Assembly (NCBI RefSeq): GCF_030512175.1
Contig: NZ_JAULBL010000002.1
Location: 2,602,149 to 2,666,148, forward strand
DNA from: Paeniglutamicibacter sulfureus
Lineage (GTDB): Bacteria; Actinomycetota; Actinomycetes; Actinomycetales; Micrococcaceae
DNA length: 64,000 nt
Direction: 5' to 3'
The notes below the pieces were generated by a model. That model searched no databases. It worked only from the letters and a program-made list of their open reading frames with translations, and was not told the DNA's origin. Positions within the stretch are counted from its first letter, which is position 1. Each line of letters begins with the position of its first letter. Positions 1-9,494 of this stretch are shown here, piece by piece. The translations under genes were made by a program, and so were the position numbers.

Positions 1-400
1 TTTGATGGTGAGAAAGTGAGCCGGGACAGTGGGTGACTCCGCAGCGAGGGGTCGGCCGAAGGACGCGTTAGAGTCCTGTTTGGTTCTCGCCGCGGCGGCT
101 TAGTAGAAGTAGTCCGAAATGCATTAATCCAACATATCACCGCACGAACACCGAATGTGAGTTGACGGATAAATGTGTCAAATGCCGGACACCGGGTGGC
201 CTGGCGCTGCCGCTTCGCTGCCCTGTGGGCCATCGCGGCCAATGACCCGGTGGACGGCGAACCGCCGAGGGAAGAGCAGGCTGGCCAGTGTGTTCCCGGT
301 GCGCCCGCCGGTGCCGCACTGTCCAGCAGGGCGGGGGGGGGTCCTGCGTGCCCACGAGCTGCGGTTGCCTCCCGTGACGGAATCTGTCGGCCGTGCGGTT
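1..400. other. Intergenic stretch without a recognisable gene
   Basis: I see no supportable gene in this stretch. Open frames exist on both strands, but their translations are Arg/Pro-rich and match nothing I recognise. The right-hand part may be the unrecognisable 5' portion of the decayed flavoprotein gene that follows. Confidence 0.5.
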
Positions 401-409
401 GACATTCCT

Positions 410-856
410 GACCCGGGACGGCGCGCAGGGCGTGTTTTCGGTTCGGTGGACCGGCTGCTGGAATTGTGTCCCGAGCATCCGTACGACGACGTCGTCGCGC
501 GGGTCGTCATGCCTGGATGGCACCACGGACGGACCGTGCTGGTTGGGGACGCGTGCGCTGCGGTGTCGCGGCTTGCGGGCCAAGGCGGCTCGCTGGCCAT
601 TGCCGGGGCCCTGCTGGGTGACGTGCTGGGCCCGGTGGACTCGGCGGCGGGGATCGGCCAGGCCCTGGCGGCATTCGAGCGACGGTGGAAACCCCTCGTG
701 GACGTGGCGCAAGCCTCCGGGAGGCGGGCCGCCTCGTCGTTCCTTCCCGCCAACAGGACCGGCCGGCTACTGCGCCGGTGGATCATCCGGGCCACTCACC
801 TGCCAGGGATTGACAGGCTGGTGGCGCGGATGATCGTGGGCCGGATCGCCAGGTAG
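410..856 (+). pseudogene. C-terminal remnant of an FAD-dependent monooxygenase/oxidoreductase
   Basis: The translated frame contains the C-terminal FAD-binding hallmark of PHBH-like aromatic-ring monooxygenases: a VLVGDA stretch followed by RLAGQGGSLAIAGA (about 537-630), then a helix ending in AAFERRWKPLV and a basic tail. An intact member of this family is normally 350-400 residues and starts with a GxGxxG Rossmann motif. No such motif or recognisable N-terminal half lies upstream, so the gene appears truncated by deletion or decayed by frameshifts. The frame is open back to 173, but the upstream translation is not family-like. It is not needed by its neighbours and is probably not functional. 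It could alternatively be expressed as a short orphan protein, which I consider unlikely. Confidence 0.6.
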
Positions 857-943
857 GCCGCGCCTGCCCACGCAACGGCCCCGTGCACGGTCCCCCGAAA
901 GGGTGGCTGCGCGCGGGGCCGAATATCCAGGTGGGCTGCAGGA

Positions 944-1915
944 CTAGAAGCCGAGCTTGCCCAGCTGCTTGGGGTCGCGCTGCCATTCCTTGGCGATTTT
1001 CACGTGCAGGTCAAGGTAGACCCGGGTGCCAAGCAGCGCCTCGATGGCCTTGCGCGAACGCGTTCCCACGTCGCGCAGCCGTGCCCCGCCCTTGCCGATG
1101 ACGATGGCCTTCTGGCTGGAGCGCTCGACGTACAGGTTCACCCGCACATCCAGCAACGGGCTGTCCTCCGGGCGTCCCTCGCGGGGAACCATTTCCTCCA
1201 CGACCACGGCCAGGGAGTGCGGCAGCTCGTCGCGCACGCCCTCCAGGGCGGCCTCGCGGATCAGCTCGGAAACCATCTTCGCTTCCGGCTCGTCCGTCAG
1301 CTCCCCGTCCGGGTACAACGGCGGGGACAGCGGCATCTGCGCCACCAACACGTCGGCAACCTCGGAGACCTGGAAGTCCCCGGTGGCGGACACCGGGACC
1401 ACTGCTGCCCAGCCGCTTTCGCCCAGGGTTTCGACGCCCAGCTGGGTGACTGCCATCAGCTGGGCCATCAGCGCGGCGCGGTCAACGGTGTCGGCCTTGG
1501 TCACGATCGCAACGATGGGCTTTTTCTGCAGCTGTGCCAACTGGGCGGCGATGAACCTGTCGCCCGGGCCGATCTTCTCGTTGGCCGGCAGGCAGAAGCC
1601 GATCGCGTCGACCTCGGAGAGGGTGTCGGCAACCAAGTCGTTCAGGCGCTGGCCCAGCAGCGTGCGCGGGCGGTGCAGGCCCGGGGTGTCGACCAGGATC
1701 AGCTGCGAATCCTCACGGTGCACGATGCCGCGGATGGTGTGGCGGGTGGTCTGCGGCTTCGAGGAGGTGATGGCCACCTTCTGCCCCACCAGCGCGTTGG
1801 TCAGCGTCGACTTGCCCGCATTGGGGCGGCCCACGAAGGAAGTGAATCCGGCGCGGAAGTCCTCGGGCCAGCCTCCGGTGGGCAGCATCTGTGGCTTCTT
1901 GATGTTCCGGCTCAT
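944..1915 (-). CDS. era: GTPase Era
   Basis: Ribosome-assembly GTPase that binds the 3' end of 16S rRNA during 30S maturation. The 323-residue protein has G1 GRPNAGKS at residues 29-36, a G2 region TTRHTIRG, G3 DTPGL, and a G4 that reads VTKAD rather than NKxD, a variation I recall from actinobacterial Era. The C-terminal KH domain carries VIGKGGARLRDVG. The start ATG overlaps the stop of the upstream corC-like gene by 4 nt (ATGA), so it is the last gene of the phoH-ybeY-corC-era operon and is probably translationally coupled. Length is normal for the family (about 300). Confidence 0.95.
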   Translation of the reverse strand: MSRNIKKPQMLPTGGWPEDFRAGFTSFVGRPNAGKSTLTNALVGQKVAITSSKPQTTRHTIRGIVHREDSQLILVDTPGLHRPRTLLGQRLNDLVADTLSEVDAIGFCLPANEKIGPGDRFIAAQLAQLQKKPIVAIVTKADTVDRAALMAQLMAVTQLGVETLGESGWAAVVPVSATGDFQVSEVADVLVAQMPLSPPLYPDGELTDEPEAKMVSELIREAALEGVRDELPHSLAVVVEEMVPREGRPEDSPLLDVRVNLYVERSSQKAIVIGKGGARLRDVGTRSRKAIEALLGTRVYLDLHVKIAKEWQRDPKQLGKLGF

Positions 1916-3222
1916 GATTGCTCCTTGTGATGCCCTGCATCTTTGGCGGCGGATTGTTCGCCGGTCGTGGGTGGTGTTGTTTCCTTGCGCACCAGGATCT
2001 TGCCGATCCGGTTGCGTCGGCCGCTCAGTGAGAGGACCTTCATTTCGATGCCTTCGAACGTGGCGTGGGATCCGAGCACCGGCACCGATTCGAGCACCTT
2101 TCCCAGCAGTCCGCCCACCGAGTCGACTTCGTCCTCGTCGATGTCGATGTCGAAAAGCTCCCCGAGTTCGTCGATGGAGGTATGGGCGCGCACCACGAAG
2201 CTGCCATCGCCCACCTCCTCGATGTCGACCTTTTGCCGATCGTACTCGTCGTCGATCTCGCCAACGATTTCCTCGATGAGGTCCTCGAGGGTGACCAGGC
2301 CGGCCGTTCCGCCGTATTCGTCGATGACAATGGCCATGTGGGTGGATTCCTGCTGCAGCTCGGGCAGCAGTTCGGCCACGGACTTGGACTCCGGCACGTA
2401 GCGTGCCCTGCGCGCCAGATCCTCGACCTTGTCGGTGCTCTCCGGGCTCAGGTGCAGCTTGTAGGCCACGTCCTTGAGGTAGACGATGCCAAGGATGTCA
2501 TCGGTGTCCTCCCCGATGACCGGGACGCGCGAGCAACCCGAGGCCAGGAACAAGTCCATCGCGGCCTTCAGGCCTTCGCCCTTGTCGATGGTCTTCATCT
2601 CGGTGCGCGGCACCATGACAGAACGGACGTAGGTGTCGTCCAGGTCGAAGACCGAGTTGATGATTTCCGCCGTCTCGTCCTCCAGCGCGTCACCCTCCGT
2701 GGCCCTGTCGACAAGATCGCGCAGGCGTTCCTTGGACAGGAAGCCATCCTCCTCGGCGACCGAGCGCGGGCTCATGGCCTGGCCGATGCCCACCAGCCAG
2801 GTCGGGATGGGCCCGAGTACCACGCGCAGGAAGCGGATCAACGGCGCGGTGTAGCGCACGACGGTGTCGGCGTGGCTGCGTCCCAGGCGTCGCGGAGACA
2901 CCCCGACCAGCACGAAGCTGACCGCCGCCATGGTGACGGTGGCCAACAGCCCGGCCAGCCAGATGTTGCCGAGGCGGTCCAGGTAGAGGATGGCGACTGC
3001 CACCGCGGAGGCGGTCTCGAACCAGATCCGCCAGAAGCGCACCGCGTGCGTGTGGCTTTGGGAATCGGCGAGGATGTTCGCCAGGTGCGGCGAGGCGTAG
3101 TCGTTGCGCAGGGCTTCGGCCTGCTGCCGCGAAAGGTAGAGATAGGCCGATTCGGCGGCCGTGAGCAGCGCGGCGCTGAGGATGAAGACCAGCGCACTGA
3201 GCGCGAGAATGACCGCGGTCAC
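1912..3222 (-). CDS. HlyC/CorC-family membrane protein with CBS domains
   Basis: A 436-residue membrane protein of the CNNM/CorC family, often linked to Mg2+ or Co2+ efflux; the substrate cannot be told from sequence. An N-terminal DUF21 region has hydrophobic segments starting [19 protein letters not shown]. Two CBS domains follow (around [14 protein letters not shown] and [13 protein letters not shown]...[20 protein letters not shown]), then a C-terminal CorC_HlyC domain ending near NRIGKILV. I chose the GTG start whose G is the last base of the ybeY stop codon. The frame stays open further upstream, but that part is only the shadow of ybeY. The 4-nt overlap with era indicates cotranslation. 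Confidence 0.9.
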   Translation of the reverse strand: MTAVILALSALVFILSAALLTAAESAYLYLSRQQAEALRNDYASPHLANILADSQSHTHAVRFWRIWFETASAVAVAILYLDRLGNIWLAGLLATVTMAAVSFVLVGVSPRRLGRSHADTVVRYTAPLIRFLRVVLGPIPTWLVGIGQAMSPRSVAEEDGFLSKERLRDLVDRATEGDALEDETAEIINSVFDLDDTYVRSVMVPRTEMKTIDKGEGLKAAMDLFLASGCSRVPVIGEDTDDILGIVYLKDVAYKLHLSPESTDKVEDLARRARYVPESKSVAELLPELQQESTHMAIVIDEYGGTAGLVTLEDLIEEIVGEIDDEYDRQKVDIEEVGDGSFVVRAHTSIDELGELFDIDIDEDEVDSVGGLLGKVLESVPVLGSHATFEGIEMKVLSLSGRRNRIGKILVRKETTPPTTGEQSAAKDAGHHKEQS

Positions 3223-3695
3223 TAGTCCATCGTCTCCCGGGGAGCCGGGCGGCCCAGGAAGTCCTCGAGCAGTTGGCGCTGGAGGGAGAACATGATCTCC
3301 TTTTCCTCCGGCTCGGCGTGGTCGAAGCCCAGCAGGTGCAGCATGCCGTGGGTGGTCAGCAGCAGGATCTCGTCCTCCACGGAGTGCCCCTGGGCCTGGG
3401 CCTGGGCGGTGGCGACCTGCGGGCAAATCACGATGTCACCGAGCATGCCTGCCTCCGTGGGCGAGCCGGGGACGCCGGGGCGCAGCTCGTCCATGGGGAA
3501 GCTCATCACGTCGGTGGGGCCTTCGAGGTCCATCCACTCCACGTGCAGCGCGCTCATGGGCTCTTCATCGAGCAGGATGATGGAGACGTCCGTTTCCGGG
3601 TGCACATAGAGTTCCGCCAGGATATGGCGTCCCAGCGCGCTGACGCGCTCCAGGTCCGCCGCAACCGCGGATTCGTTGTTGACCTCTACGCTCAT
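3222..3695 (-). CDS. ybeY: Endoribonuclease YbeY
   Basis: Metal-dependent endoribonuclease for 16S rRNA 3'-end maturation and ribosome quality control. The 157-residue protein carries the UPF0054 zinc motif HGMLHLLGFDH, with H116, H120 and H126 as ligands, preceded by the typical TDVMSFPMDE segment. Its start overlaps the phoH stop by 4 nt (ATGA), and its stop shares one base with the next gene's GTG start. The order phoH-ybeY-corC-era is the standard actinobacterial arrangement, which supports both identity and start. Confidence 0.95.
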   Translation of the reverse strand: MSVEVNNESAVAADLERVSALGRHILAELYVHPETDVSIILLDEEPMSALHVEWMDLEGPTDVMSFPMDELRPGVPGSPTEAGMLGDIVICPQVATAQAQAQGHSVEDEILLLTTHGMLHLLGFDHAEPEEKEIMFSLQRQLLEDFLGRPAPRETMD

Positions 3696-4807
3696 GGGGA
3701 TTGCTCCTGGTTTTCGGGCGCGGGGCCCTGCTGTTTCTTTTCGGCCGCGTGTTCGGGGTTCTTCGAGGTGCCGGCGCGACGGCGGGCACGCGCCTGGGAC
3801 CGGTTGAAATTGGGGTCCTGGCGCACCGTCCAGCGTTCGTAGGCGCCGACGATGGCACCCACCAGCCGGTGACGGACCACGTCGCTGGCGTCCAGTTCAC
3901 AGAAGGCGATGTCGTCAACGCCCTCGAGGATCTCGGTGACCACACGCAGCCCGGACTTGGTGCCGCCGGGAAGGTCGACCTGGGTGATATCCCCGGTCAC
4001 GACGATCTTGGACCCGAAGCCGAGCCGCGTGAGGAACATCTTCATCTGCTCGGGCGTGGTGTTCTGCGCCTCGTCCAGGATGATGAAGGCGTCGTTGAGC
4101 GTGCGACCGCGCATGTAGGCCAGGGGCGCGACCTCGATGGTGCCGGCGGCCAGGAGCCTGGGCATCGAGTCGGGCTCGATCATGTCGTGCAGCGCATCGT
4201 AGAGCGGGCGCAGGTAGGGGTCGATCTTGTCGGTGAGCGTGCCGGGCAGGAAGCCGAGCTTCTCCCCCGCCTCGACGGCCGGGCGGGTCAGGATGATGCG
4301 GCTGACTTCCTTGGCCTGCAGCGCGGCGACCGCCTTGGCCATGGCCAGGTACGTCTTGCCGGTGCCGGCGGGGCCGATGCCGAAGATGACGGTGTTCTCG
4401 TCGATCGCGTCGACGTAGCTCTTCTGGTTCACGGTCTTGGGGCGGATGGCCTTGCCGCGGCCCGAGAGGATCTTCAGGCCCAGCACCGATTGGGCGTCGT
4501 CGGCGCCGGTGCTTTCCAGCATGCGCACCAATTGCTCAATGGTCTGGGCGGAAATGCGGGTGCCGTTTCCAGCCAGCGTGCGGGCCTCGGAAATCACGCG
4601 CAGGGCCTTGTGGGCCTGGACCGCGTCGCCGCTGACCTTCAGCTCGTTGCCGCGGACGTGCAATTCCGCCAGCGGATAGGCTCCCGTGATCACGCGCAGC
4701 AGCTCATCGTGCGCACCGAGCGTGGCGACCATTTGGTCCGAACTGTCGAACTGGACCAGGGCGTCGGTTCCCCGGGGCTGGCCCACTTGGTTCAATTGTT
4801 GGTCCAT
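3692..4807 (-). CDS. phoH: PhoH family P-loop ATPase
   Basis: Cytoplasmic PhoH-like ATPase, 371 residues from the chosen ATG. Walker A is GPAGTGKT (about residues 145-152) and Walker B is AFIILDEAQNTT, followed by the PhoH signature around TRLGFGSKIVVTGDITQVDLP. The C-terminus is basic and Lys/Gln-rich (ARARRRAGTSKNPEHAAEKKQQ), as in many actinobacterial members. Start is uncertain: the frame is open back to a GTG at 4882, while the ATG at 4807 has GGAGG about 13 nt upstream. First gene of the phoH-ybeY-corC-era operon, which suggests a role in RNA or ribosome metabolism; the name comes from E. coli and a phosphate role is not implied. Confidence 0.9.
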   Translation of the reverse strand: MDQQLNQVGQPRGTDALVQFDSSDQMVATLGAHDELLRVITGAYPLAELHVRGNELKVSGDAVQAHKALRVISEARTLAGNGTRISAQTIEQLVRMLESTGADDAQSVLGLKILSGRGKAIRPKTVNQKSYVDAIDENTVIFGIGPAGTGKTYLAMAKAVAALQAKEVSRIILTRPAVEAGEKLGFLPGTLTDKIDPYLRPLYDALHDMIEPDSMPRLLAAGTIEVAPLAYMRGRTLNDAFIILDEAQNTTPEQMKMFLTRLGFGSKIVVTGDITQVDLPGGTKSGLRVVTEILEGVDDIAFCELDASDVVRHRLVGAIVGAYERWTVRQDPNFNRSQARARRRAGTSKNPEHAAEKKQQGPAPENQEQSP

Positions 4808-5184
4808 ATGACTGTTGAAGCCTCCGCATTCCGTGCCGGCGAATGGCGCCTGCGGTCGTTCCGCGGCCAGGGTTCCCTGCACTTATCCAATCCTATCGTG
4901 GATGGAAGCGTCGGGACTTGGAAGTGCCGACCAGGACTACCCGTGTGGCGGCACGGGCGTGCGGCCAAGAAACCATATAGCGAATGGTTTGCAAATTGGG
5001 AAGGCAACGATTGGGGCACAACTTGCATCGATACATATCAATCAGGCAACAGTCCACGCGAATCGCGGATTTCCCGCCCTACCGGTCGTCAACCTATGCC
5101 AAGCTGGGGAAGGACCCACGGCAATCCCCCGCCATGCCGGTCCAGCCATTCGCCCCAGATTCCTGCAGAGAGCCCAGTATTCCG
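4808..5184. other. Divergent intergenic region between phoH and the GerMN lipoprotein gene
   Basis: About 375 nt with no convincing gene. It must contain the promoters of the leftward phoH operon and the rightward lipoprotein gene. The 4975-5050 stretch is more AT-rich than its surroundings and includes TTGCATCGATACATATC, a plausible place for a -10 element, but no consensus pair is clear. Open frames crossing it have non-protein-like composition. Confidence 0.4.
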
Positions 5185-6114
5185 ATGTCCCGTTCCAGCC
5201 GGTCCCCCCGTTCCCGCCTTGCGGTGCTGGGGATGACTGTGGCACTTGGTGCCCTGGCCGCGTGCGGGCTGGGCGTACCGGGCGAGCGGTATTCCATGCC
5301 GAAAGCGGCAACCAGCGTGCAGTCTCCTGCGCCGTTGCCGAGCGTGGAGATGGAATCACTGAACACCACCGCACACATCCCGGTGTATTGGTTGGCGGAA
5401 AACGACGGAACCGTCTCCCTGTACCGGGAGTTCGTTCGCGTCAAGGAGGCGGCCGATCCCATCGCCGACTCGGTGCGCTACATGCTCTCCCAAGAGCCGG
5501 CGGACCCCCGCTATTTCAGCGCCTGGCGCCCCAGCTCGTCCGTCGGCGCCTCAATCGGCCCCGACAACGTCATCACCTTGGACCTTTCGGCCAAGGCCTT
5601 CGGCTCGGACGTCGATGAGGGACTGGCCGAACGTTCCATCGCCCAATTGGTGTTCACGGCCACCGCGGCCGCGTCGAACGCCGGAATCCTCACCGAGGGA
5701 CTGGAACCCACCGTGCGGATCCTCGTCGACGGCGAAACCGGCTACGAGGCCTTTGACCACATCACCCTGGACCACGACTTCGGGCGCGACACCGCGCTGG
5801 CCGCGCCGCTGTGGATCATCGACCCACAATTCGGATCCACACAGAAGGCCGGCCAGGTCACCTTCCACGGCGTGAGCGCGATGTTCTCCGGCGGCGAATT
5901 CTGGGAAATCACCCGCCGCGGCGAATCCGGCGACGAGGACACCGTTGTGGCCTCCGGTGCACTGCACACCGGCGGCGATGCGCTGGGACACAACGAATTT
6001 TCCTTCAGCTATGTGCTGGCCCCCGGCGAATACACGTTCACGGCCTGGGGCGTCGACGCGCAGACCGGCGGCCGCTCCGGCACCGAGTCCAAGGACTTCA
6101 CCGTCAAGCACTAG
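5185..6114 (+). CDS. GerMN/Gmad2 domain lipoprotein
   Basis: A 309-residue predicted lipoprotein. It starts MSRSSRSPRSR, then a hydrophobic stretch ending in the lipobox LAAC, so the mature protein should be anchored outside the membrane. A GerMN (sporulation/germination-like) domain spans roughly VYWLAENDGTVSLYREFVRV to VRILVDGE, and a Gmad2 immunoglobulin-like domain follows from PLWIIDPQFGS to the end. I chose the ATG at 5185 because it gives a normal signal peptide; an upstream extension to 4984 is not signal-like. Members of this architecture are common in non-sporulating actinobacteria and their role is unknown. It is divergent from phoH and appears monocistronic, with a strong hairpin terminator after it. 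Confidence 0.85.
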   Translation: MSRSSRSPRSRLAVLGMTVALGALAACGLGVPGERYSMPKAATSVQSPAPLPSVEMESLNTTAHIPVYWLAENDGTVSLYREFVRVKEAADPIADSVRYMLSQEPADPRYFSAWRPSSSVGASIGPDNVITLDLSAKAFGSDVDEGLAERSIAQLVFTATAAASNAGILTEGLEPTVRILVDGETGYEAFDHITLDHDFGRDTALAAPLWIIDPQFGSTQKAGQVTFHGVSAMFSGGEFWEITRRGESGDEDTVVASGALHTGGDALGHNEFSFSYVLAPGEYTFTAWGVDAQTGGRSGTESKDFTVKH

Positions 6115-6162
6115 GCCTTGCACCCCTGGCGCTTGGCGGGAACCCCACCAGCACAAAAAGAT

Positions 6163-6205
6163 CCCCCTGTTCCCCGCCGGAAAAATTCCAGCGGGGAACG
6201 GGGGA
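6163..6205. terminator. Bidirectional hairpin terminator
   Basis: Long inverted repeat: a CCCCCTGTTCCCCGCCGGA arm, an AAAA loop and a TTCCAGCGGGGAACGGGGG arm, with few mismatches. It sits between the convergent lipoprotein gene and rsmE and can terminate both. Confidence 0.8.
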
Positions 6206-6217
6206 ATCCTTGGTGTC

Positions 6218-7021
6218 CTAGAGCTGGCCCAGCAGGTGCCGGGTGAGCACCAGTGCGGCAGGGCCGGCCGTGGAGGCGCGAAGCACATGGCTTCCCAGCA
6301 GGGCCACCTTGGCTCCGGCCGCGGTGAAGCGGTCGAGCTCGGCATCGGAGATCCCGCCCTCGGGTCCCACCACCAGTTGGATCTCCTGTCGCGTCCCGGA
6401 TTCGTCCGGCACCGGCACGGGGGCGGCTTCCAGCCACCCGGCAACCACGGCCGCGAGGGACTCGGTGCCGCGTTCGTGCAGGACGACCACCAGGGCAGGA
6501 ACCGGGCCCGAGACCCGTTCGGCGATGTCCCGGGCAAGCTCTGCACTATTGAGCATCGGGCGCACCTCGGGCAGGAAGGTGCGGCGGGACTGCTTGAGCG
6601 CGGCGAGCACCGTGCCCTCCCATTTGGCGAGGGCCTTGGCGGCCTTCGCGTCGTTCCAGCGCACGATGGCCCGGTCCGACTGCCAGGGACGCACCGCGTC
6701 GATGCCCAGTTCGACGGCGGACTCCACCGCCTGCAAATCCCTGTCCCCCTTGGCCAGCGCCTGCACCAGGGTGATGGCCACCGGCTGCAGCGCCTCGGCT
6801 TCGAGGGCGCGCACCGTTGCGACAAGTGCCGCCTTCTGCGTCGCGGTGACCTCGGCGACCGCCCGCACCCCCGAGCCGTCGACCAGGTCGATCATTTCGC
6901 CCACGCGGACGCGCTTGACCGTCACCGCATGGTGGCCCTCGGGGCCGTCCAGCTGCAGCTCGGCGTCTACCCGCGCATCCTTGAGCTCACCGGGCGACAG
7001 GAAGAAGCACTGGTTGCTCAT
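6218..7021 (-). CDS. rsmE: 16S rRNA (uracil-1498-N3)-methyltransferase RsmE
   Basis: SAM-dependent methyltransferase of the SPOUT (trefoil-knot) superfamily that modifies U1498 of 16S rRNA. The 267-residue protein has an N-terminal PUA-like region ([22 protein letters not shown]) and the C-terminal knot motifs [13 protein letters not shown] and [16 protein letters not shown]. Its ATG overlaps the dnaJ stop by 4 nt, so it is the third gene of hrcA-dnaJ-rsmE. The placement means that rRNA methylation is coupled to the heat-shock operon, as in many actinobacteria. Confidence 0.95.
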   Translation of the reverse strand: MSNQCFFLSPGELKDARVDAELQLDGPEGHHAVTVKRVRVGEMIDLVDGSGVRAVAEVTATQKAALVATVRALEAEALQPVAITLVQALAKGDRDLQAVESAVELGIDAVRPWQSDRAIVRWNDAKAAKALAKWEGTVLAALKQSRRTFLPEVRPMLNSAELARDIAERVSGPVPALVVVLHERGTESLAAVVAGWLEAAPVPVPDESGTRQEIQLVVGPEGGISDAELDRFTAAGAKVALLGSHVLRASTAGPAALVLTRHLLGQL

Positions 7022-8151
7022 GCGCCCAGGTTGCCCAGCTTCCCGCGCAGCCGCGAGAACATTCCGCCGCTGTTTTCCATGCGCCCCTCGGCGAATTCCT
7101 CGCCGCGGAGCTTGGCCAGCTGCTGAAGCAGCTCACGCTGTTCGGAGTCGATCTTGGTGGGGGTCTCCACCTGCAGGTGGACGATGATGTCCCCGCGCTT
7201 GCCGCCGCGCAGGCGCGGGACGCCCAAGCCCGGAAGCCGAACGGTGTCCCCTGTCTGCGCGCCGGATTCGACCTCGATGACCTGGGAGCCGTCGAAGGTC
7301 TCCAGGTCCAGGTCCGCGCCGAGGGCGGCGGCCGTCATCGGCACGTTCATGCGCGCGTGCAGGTCAACGCCGTCGCGTTCGAAGATCTTGTGCCGGCGGA
7401 CCTCGATCTCGACGTAAAGATCGCCGTTCGGTCCGCCGCCCGGGCCGGCCTCGCCCTGGCTGGCCAGGTGGATGCGGGTGCCGCTGGCAACGCCGGCGGG
7501 AACCTTGAGCTGCTTGGAAATGCGTTCGCGGATGCGGCCCTGGCCATTGCAGTCGATGCAGGGGTCGGGGATGGTGGTGCCGAAGCCGCGGCAGGCGGCA
7601 CAGGTCTCAACCGTCATCATCTGGCCCAGGAACGAGCGCACCGGGCGCTGGACCTGTCCGGCACCGTGGCAGATGGTGCAGGTGACCGGGGAGGTGCCCG
7701 GACGGCAGCAGCTGCCCTCGCAGGTCGGGCAGGTGACTGCCGTTTCCATCTCCAGCGGGTAGACGGTCCCGGCCACCGCGTCGGCCAGGTCGATGGTGGC
7801 GGTGATCAACGCGTCGCGGCCGCGCTGGGTGCGCGAAGCAGGACCCTGGGCTCCGCCGCCGCCGAAGAACTGCTCGAAGATGTCACCGAAGCCACCCCCG
7901 CCGAATCCTCCGCCGCCGCCGAAGCCGGTCTGGCCGTTGCCGTTCTCGTTGCCCGTGGCATCGTAGTTGGCGCGCTTGTCCGCATCGGAGAGCACCTCGT
8001 AGGCGCGGGTGACCAGCTTGAACTTCTCGCTCGCGTCCTCGCCGGGGTTCACGTCCGGGTGGAGCTTACGGGCCAACTTGCGGTAGGCCTTCTTGATTTC
8101 CTCGCCGGTGGCGTCCTTGCTGACGCCCAGGACTTCGTAATGGGTGCTCAC
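7018..8151 (-). CDS. dnaJ: Chaperone DnaJ (DnaJ2 type, hrcA-linked)
   Basis: Hsp40 co-chaperone that stimulates DnaK ATPase. The 377 residues comprise a J domain with HPD at 31-33, a Gly/Phe-rich linker, a zinc region with four repeats, and two C-terminal substrate-binding beta domains. The zinc repeats read [24 protein letters not shown] and CIDCNGQG. In the first, the final Gly of CxxCxGxG is Cys, an uncommon variant. The start is GTG. Actinobacteria usually carry two dnaJ genes; linkage to hrcA and rsmE marks this as the second copy rather than the dnaK-grpE partner. The gene lies 49 nt downstream of hrcA and should share its CIRCE control. Confidence 0.95.
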   Translation of the reverse strand: MSTHYEVLGVSKDATGEEIKKAYRKLARKLHPDVNPGEDASEKFKLVTRAYEVLSDADKRANYDATGNENGNGQTGFGGGGGFGGGGFGDIFEQFFGGGGAQGPASRTQRGRDALITATIDLADAVAGTVYPLEMETAVTCPTCEGSCCRPGTSPVTCTICHGAGQVQRPVRSFLGQMMTVETCAACRGFGTTIPDPCIDCNGQGRIRERISKQLKVPAGVASGTRIHLASQGEAGPGGGPNGDLYVEIEVRRHKIFERDGVDLHARMNVPMTAAALGADLDLETFDGSQVIEVESGAQTGDTVRLPGLGVPRLRGGKRGDIIVHLQVETPTKIDSEQRELLQQLAKLRGEEFAEGRMENSGGMFSRLRGKLGNLGA

Positions 8152-8200
8152 AGTGCTCGCTGTGTCCTTTCGTACTTCAAGAAATATGTTACGACCCGCA

Positions 8201-9214
8201 TTAGCCGGCCAGGATTCGGGAAAGATATCGGGCGACGGCGCGAACCGCGGCCATCGAGGTGGGATAGTTCATCCGCGTCGGACCCAGCACGCCGATCATG
8301 GCCTGTTCGCCGGGACCGTATCCGGTGGCGACCACCGAGGCCTCGGTCAGGGCGCCGTATTGGTTTTCCGTGCCGATCCCCACGGCAATGCCATGGGCGT
8401 CCTGTTCGAGCTCGGAGAAGAGGCGCAAAAGCACCACCTGTTCCTCGAGCGCCTCCAGCACCGGGGTGATGCTCAGCGGAAAATCCAGGTTGGCGCGGGC
8501 CAGGTTCGCGGTGCCGGCGGTGAGGATCCTGTCCACCGAGGAATTGCGCGCCAGGGCGCCAAGGGCCTCGGCCAACGCACGGACCGCCGGTGCCAGGCGC
8601 GGCTCGACGAGTTCCGGGACGCCTTGGGCGAGCCGGACGACGTCGGATATCGGCTTGGCGTCCAGGACGGAGAGAAGCACCGCGCGCAGTTGCTGCAGGT
8701 CCGACTCCCCCAAGGAGGGCGGGAGCAGGATCACGCGCTGTTCGACCTTGCCGCTGGAGGCGATGAGCACCACCAGAGTCTGCCCGCCGCCCAGTCCCAC
8801 CAATTCGATGTGGCGAACGGTGGCGTTCGAATAGTGCGGCACCTGGATCAGGGCAACCTGCCGGGTGATGCTGGCCAGCAGCCTCACGGTGTTTTCCAGC
8901 ACGTCGTTGACGTCGTGGGATCCCTCGAGCAGCGCCGCGATGGCGCGTCGTTCCGCGCCCGAGAGCGGCTTGATGTCCCCGATTTGGTCAACGAAGTGCC
9001 GGTAGCCCTTTTCGGTGGGGATCCGCCCGGAGGAGGTATGCGGGGCCACGATGAGCCCTTCCTCCTCCAGCGATGCCATGTCGTTGCGGATCGTGGCGGC
9101 GGAGACGCCCAAATCGTGGCGATCGAGCAGGGCACGCGAACCAACGGGCTCCCGTGACTGCACGTAGTCCTCAACGATGGCTCGAAGGACTTCGAGCCTA
9201 CGTGGTTCGGTCAT
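8201..9214 (-). CDS. hrcA: Heat-inducible transcription repressor HrcA
   Basis: Repressor of class I heat-shock genes that binds CIRCE operators and needs GroEL for activity. The 337-residue protein has the N-terminal winged helix ([26 protein letters not shown]...[20 protein letters not shown]) followed by the long HrcA effector domain. I chose ATG 9214 because GGGAGGTGAG lies just upstream; six extra codons back to 9232 are possible. It is the first gene of hrcA-dnaJ-rsmE, and an imperfect CIRCE about 90 nt upstream suggests autoregulation. Confidence 0.95.
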   Translation of the reverse strand: MTEPRRLEVLRAIVEDYVQSREPVGSRALLDRHDLGVSAATIRNDMASLEEEGLIVAPHTSSGRIPTEKGYRHFVDQIGDIKPLSGAERRAIAALLEGSHDVNDVLENTVRLLASITRQVALIQVPHYSNATVRHIELVGLGGGQTLVVLIASSGKVEQRVILLPPSLGESDLQQLRAVLLSVLDAKPISDVVRLAQGVPELVEPRLAPAVRALAEALGALARNSSVDRILTAGTANLARANLDFPLSITPVLEALEEQVVLLRLFSELEQDAHGIAVGIGTENQYGALTEASVVATGYGPGEQAMIGVLGPTRMNYPTSMAAVRAVARYLSRILAG

Positions 9215-9301
9215 TCTCACCTCTCCCAGCAAGCCGGATCACCATGGTCCCGGGGGCAGTGTCCACACCCCCGGCCGCGCACCGAGGCCCGACGGCAGGC
9301 A

Positions 9302-9328
9302 TTGGCACTCGACACGTTCAACTGCTAA
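9302..9328 (-). promoter_or_regulatory. CIRCE-like operator upstream of hrcA
   Basis: TTGGCACTC, a 9-nt spacer, then AACTGCTAA. Compared with the CIRCE consensus TTAGCACTC-N9-GAGTGCTAA the left arm has one mismatch and the right arm two, and the N9 spacing is exact. Located 88 nt upstream of the hrcA start, where HrcA autoregulation would be expected. Confidence 0.7.
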
Positions 9329-9494
9329 GTCTAATACCTTTCGCATCCCTTGTTAGCATGGTTTGGTCCGTGACCGCGATGCCGCGTTCGACACATCAGC
9401 CAGTGGGAGGGCGGAACGCTGCCCGGCCCCTGGCAAACGAATCCGCTGCGTACATGGGTCCGGGACCTGTTGACCACTAGCTGAAAGTGACACG

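Noticed and set aside
1912-3426. Longer 504-residue version of the CorC-like protein
   Set aside because: The first 68 codons overlap ybeY in another frame and are Arg/Pro-rich; the GTG sharing a base with the ybeY stop is the natural start.
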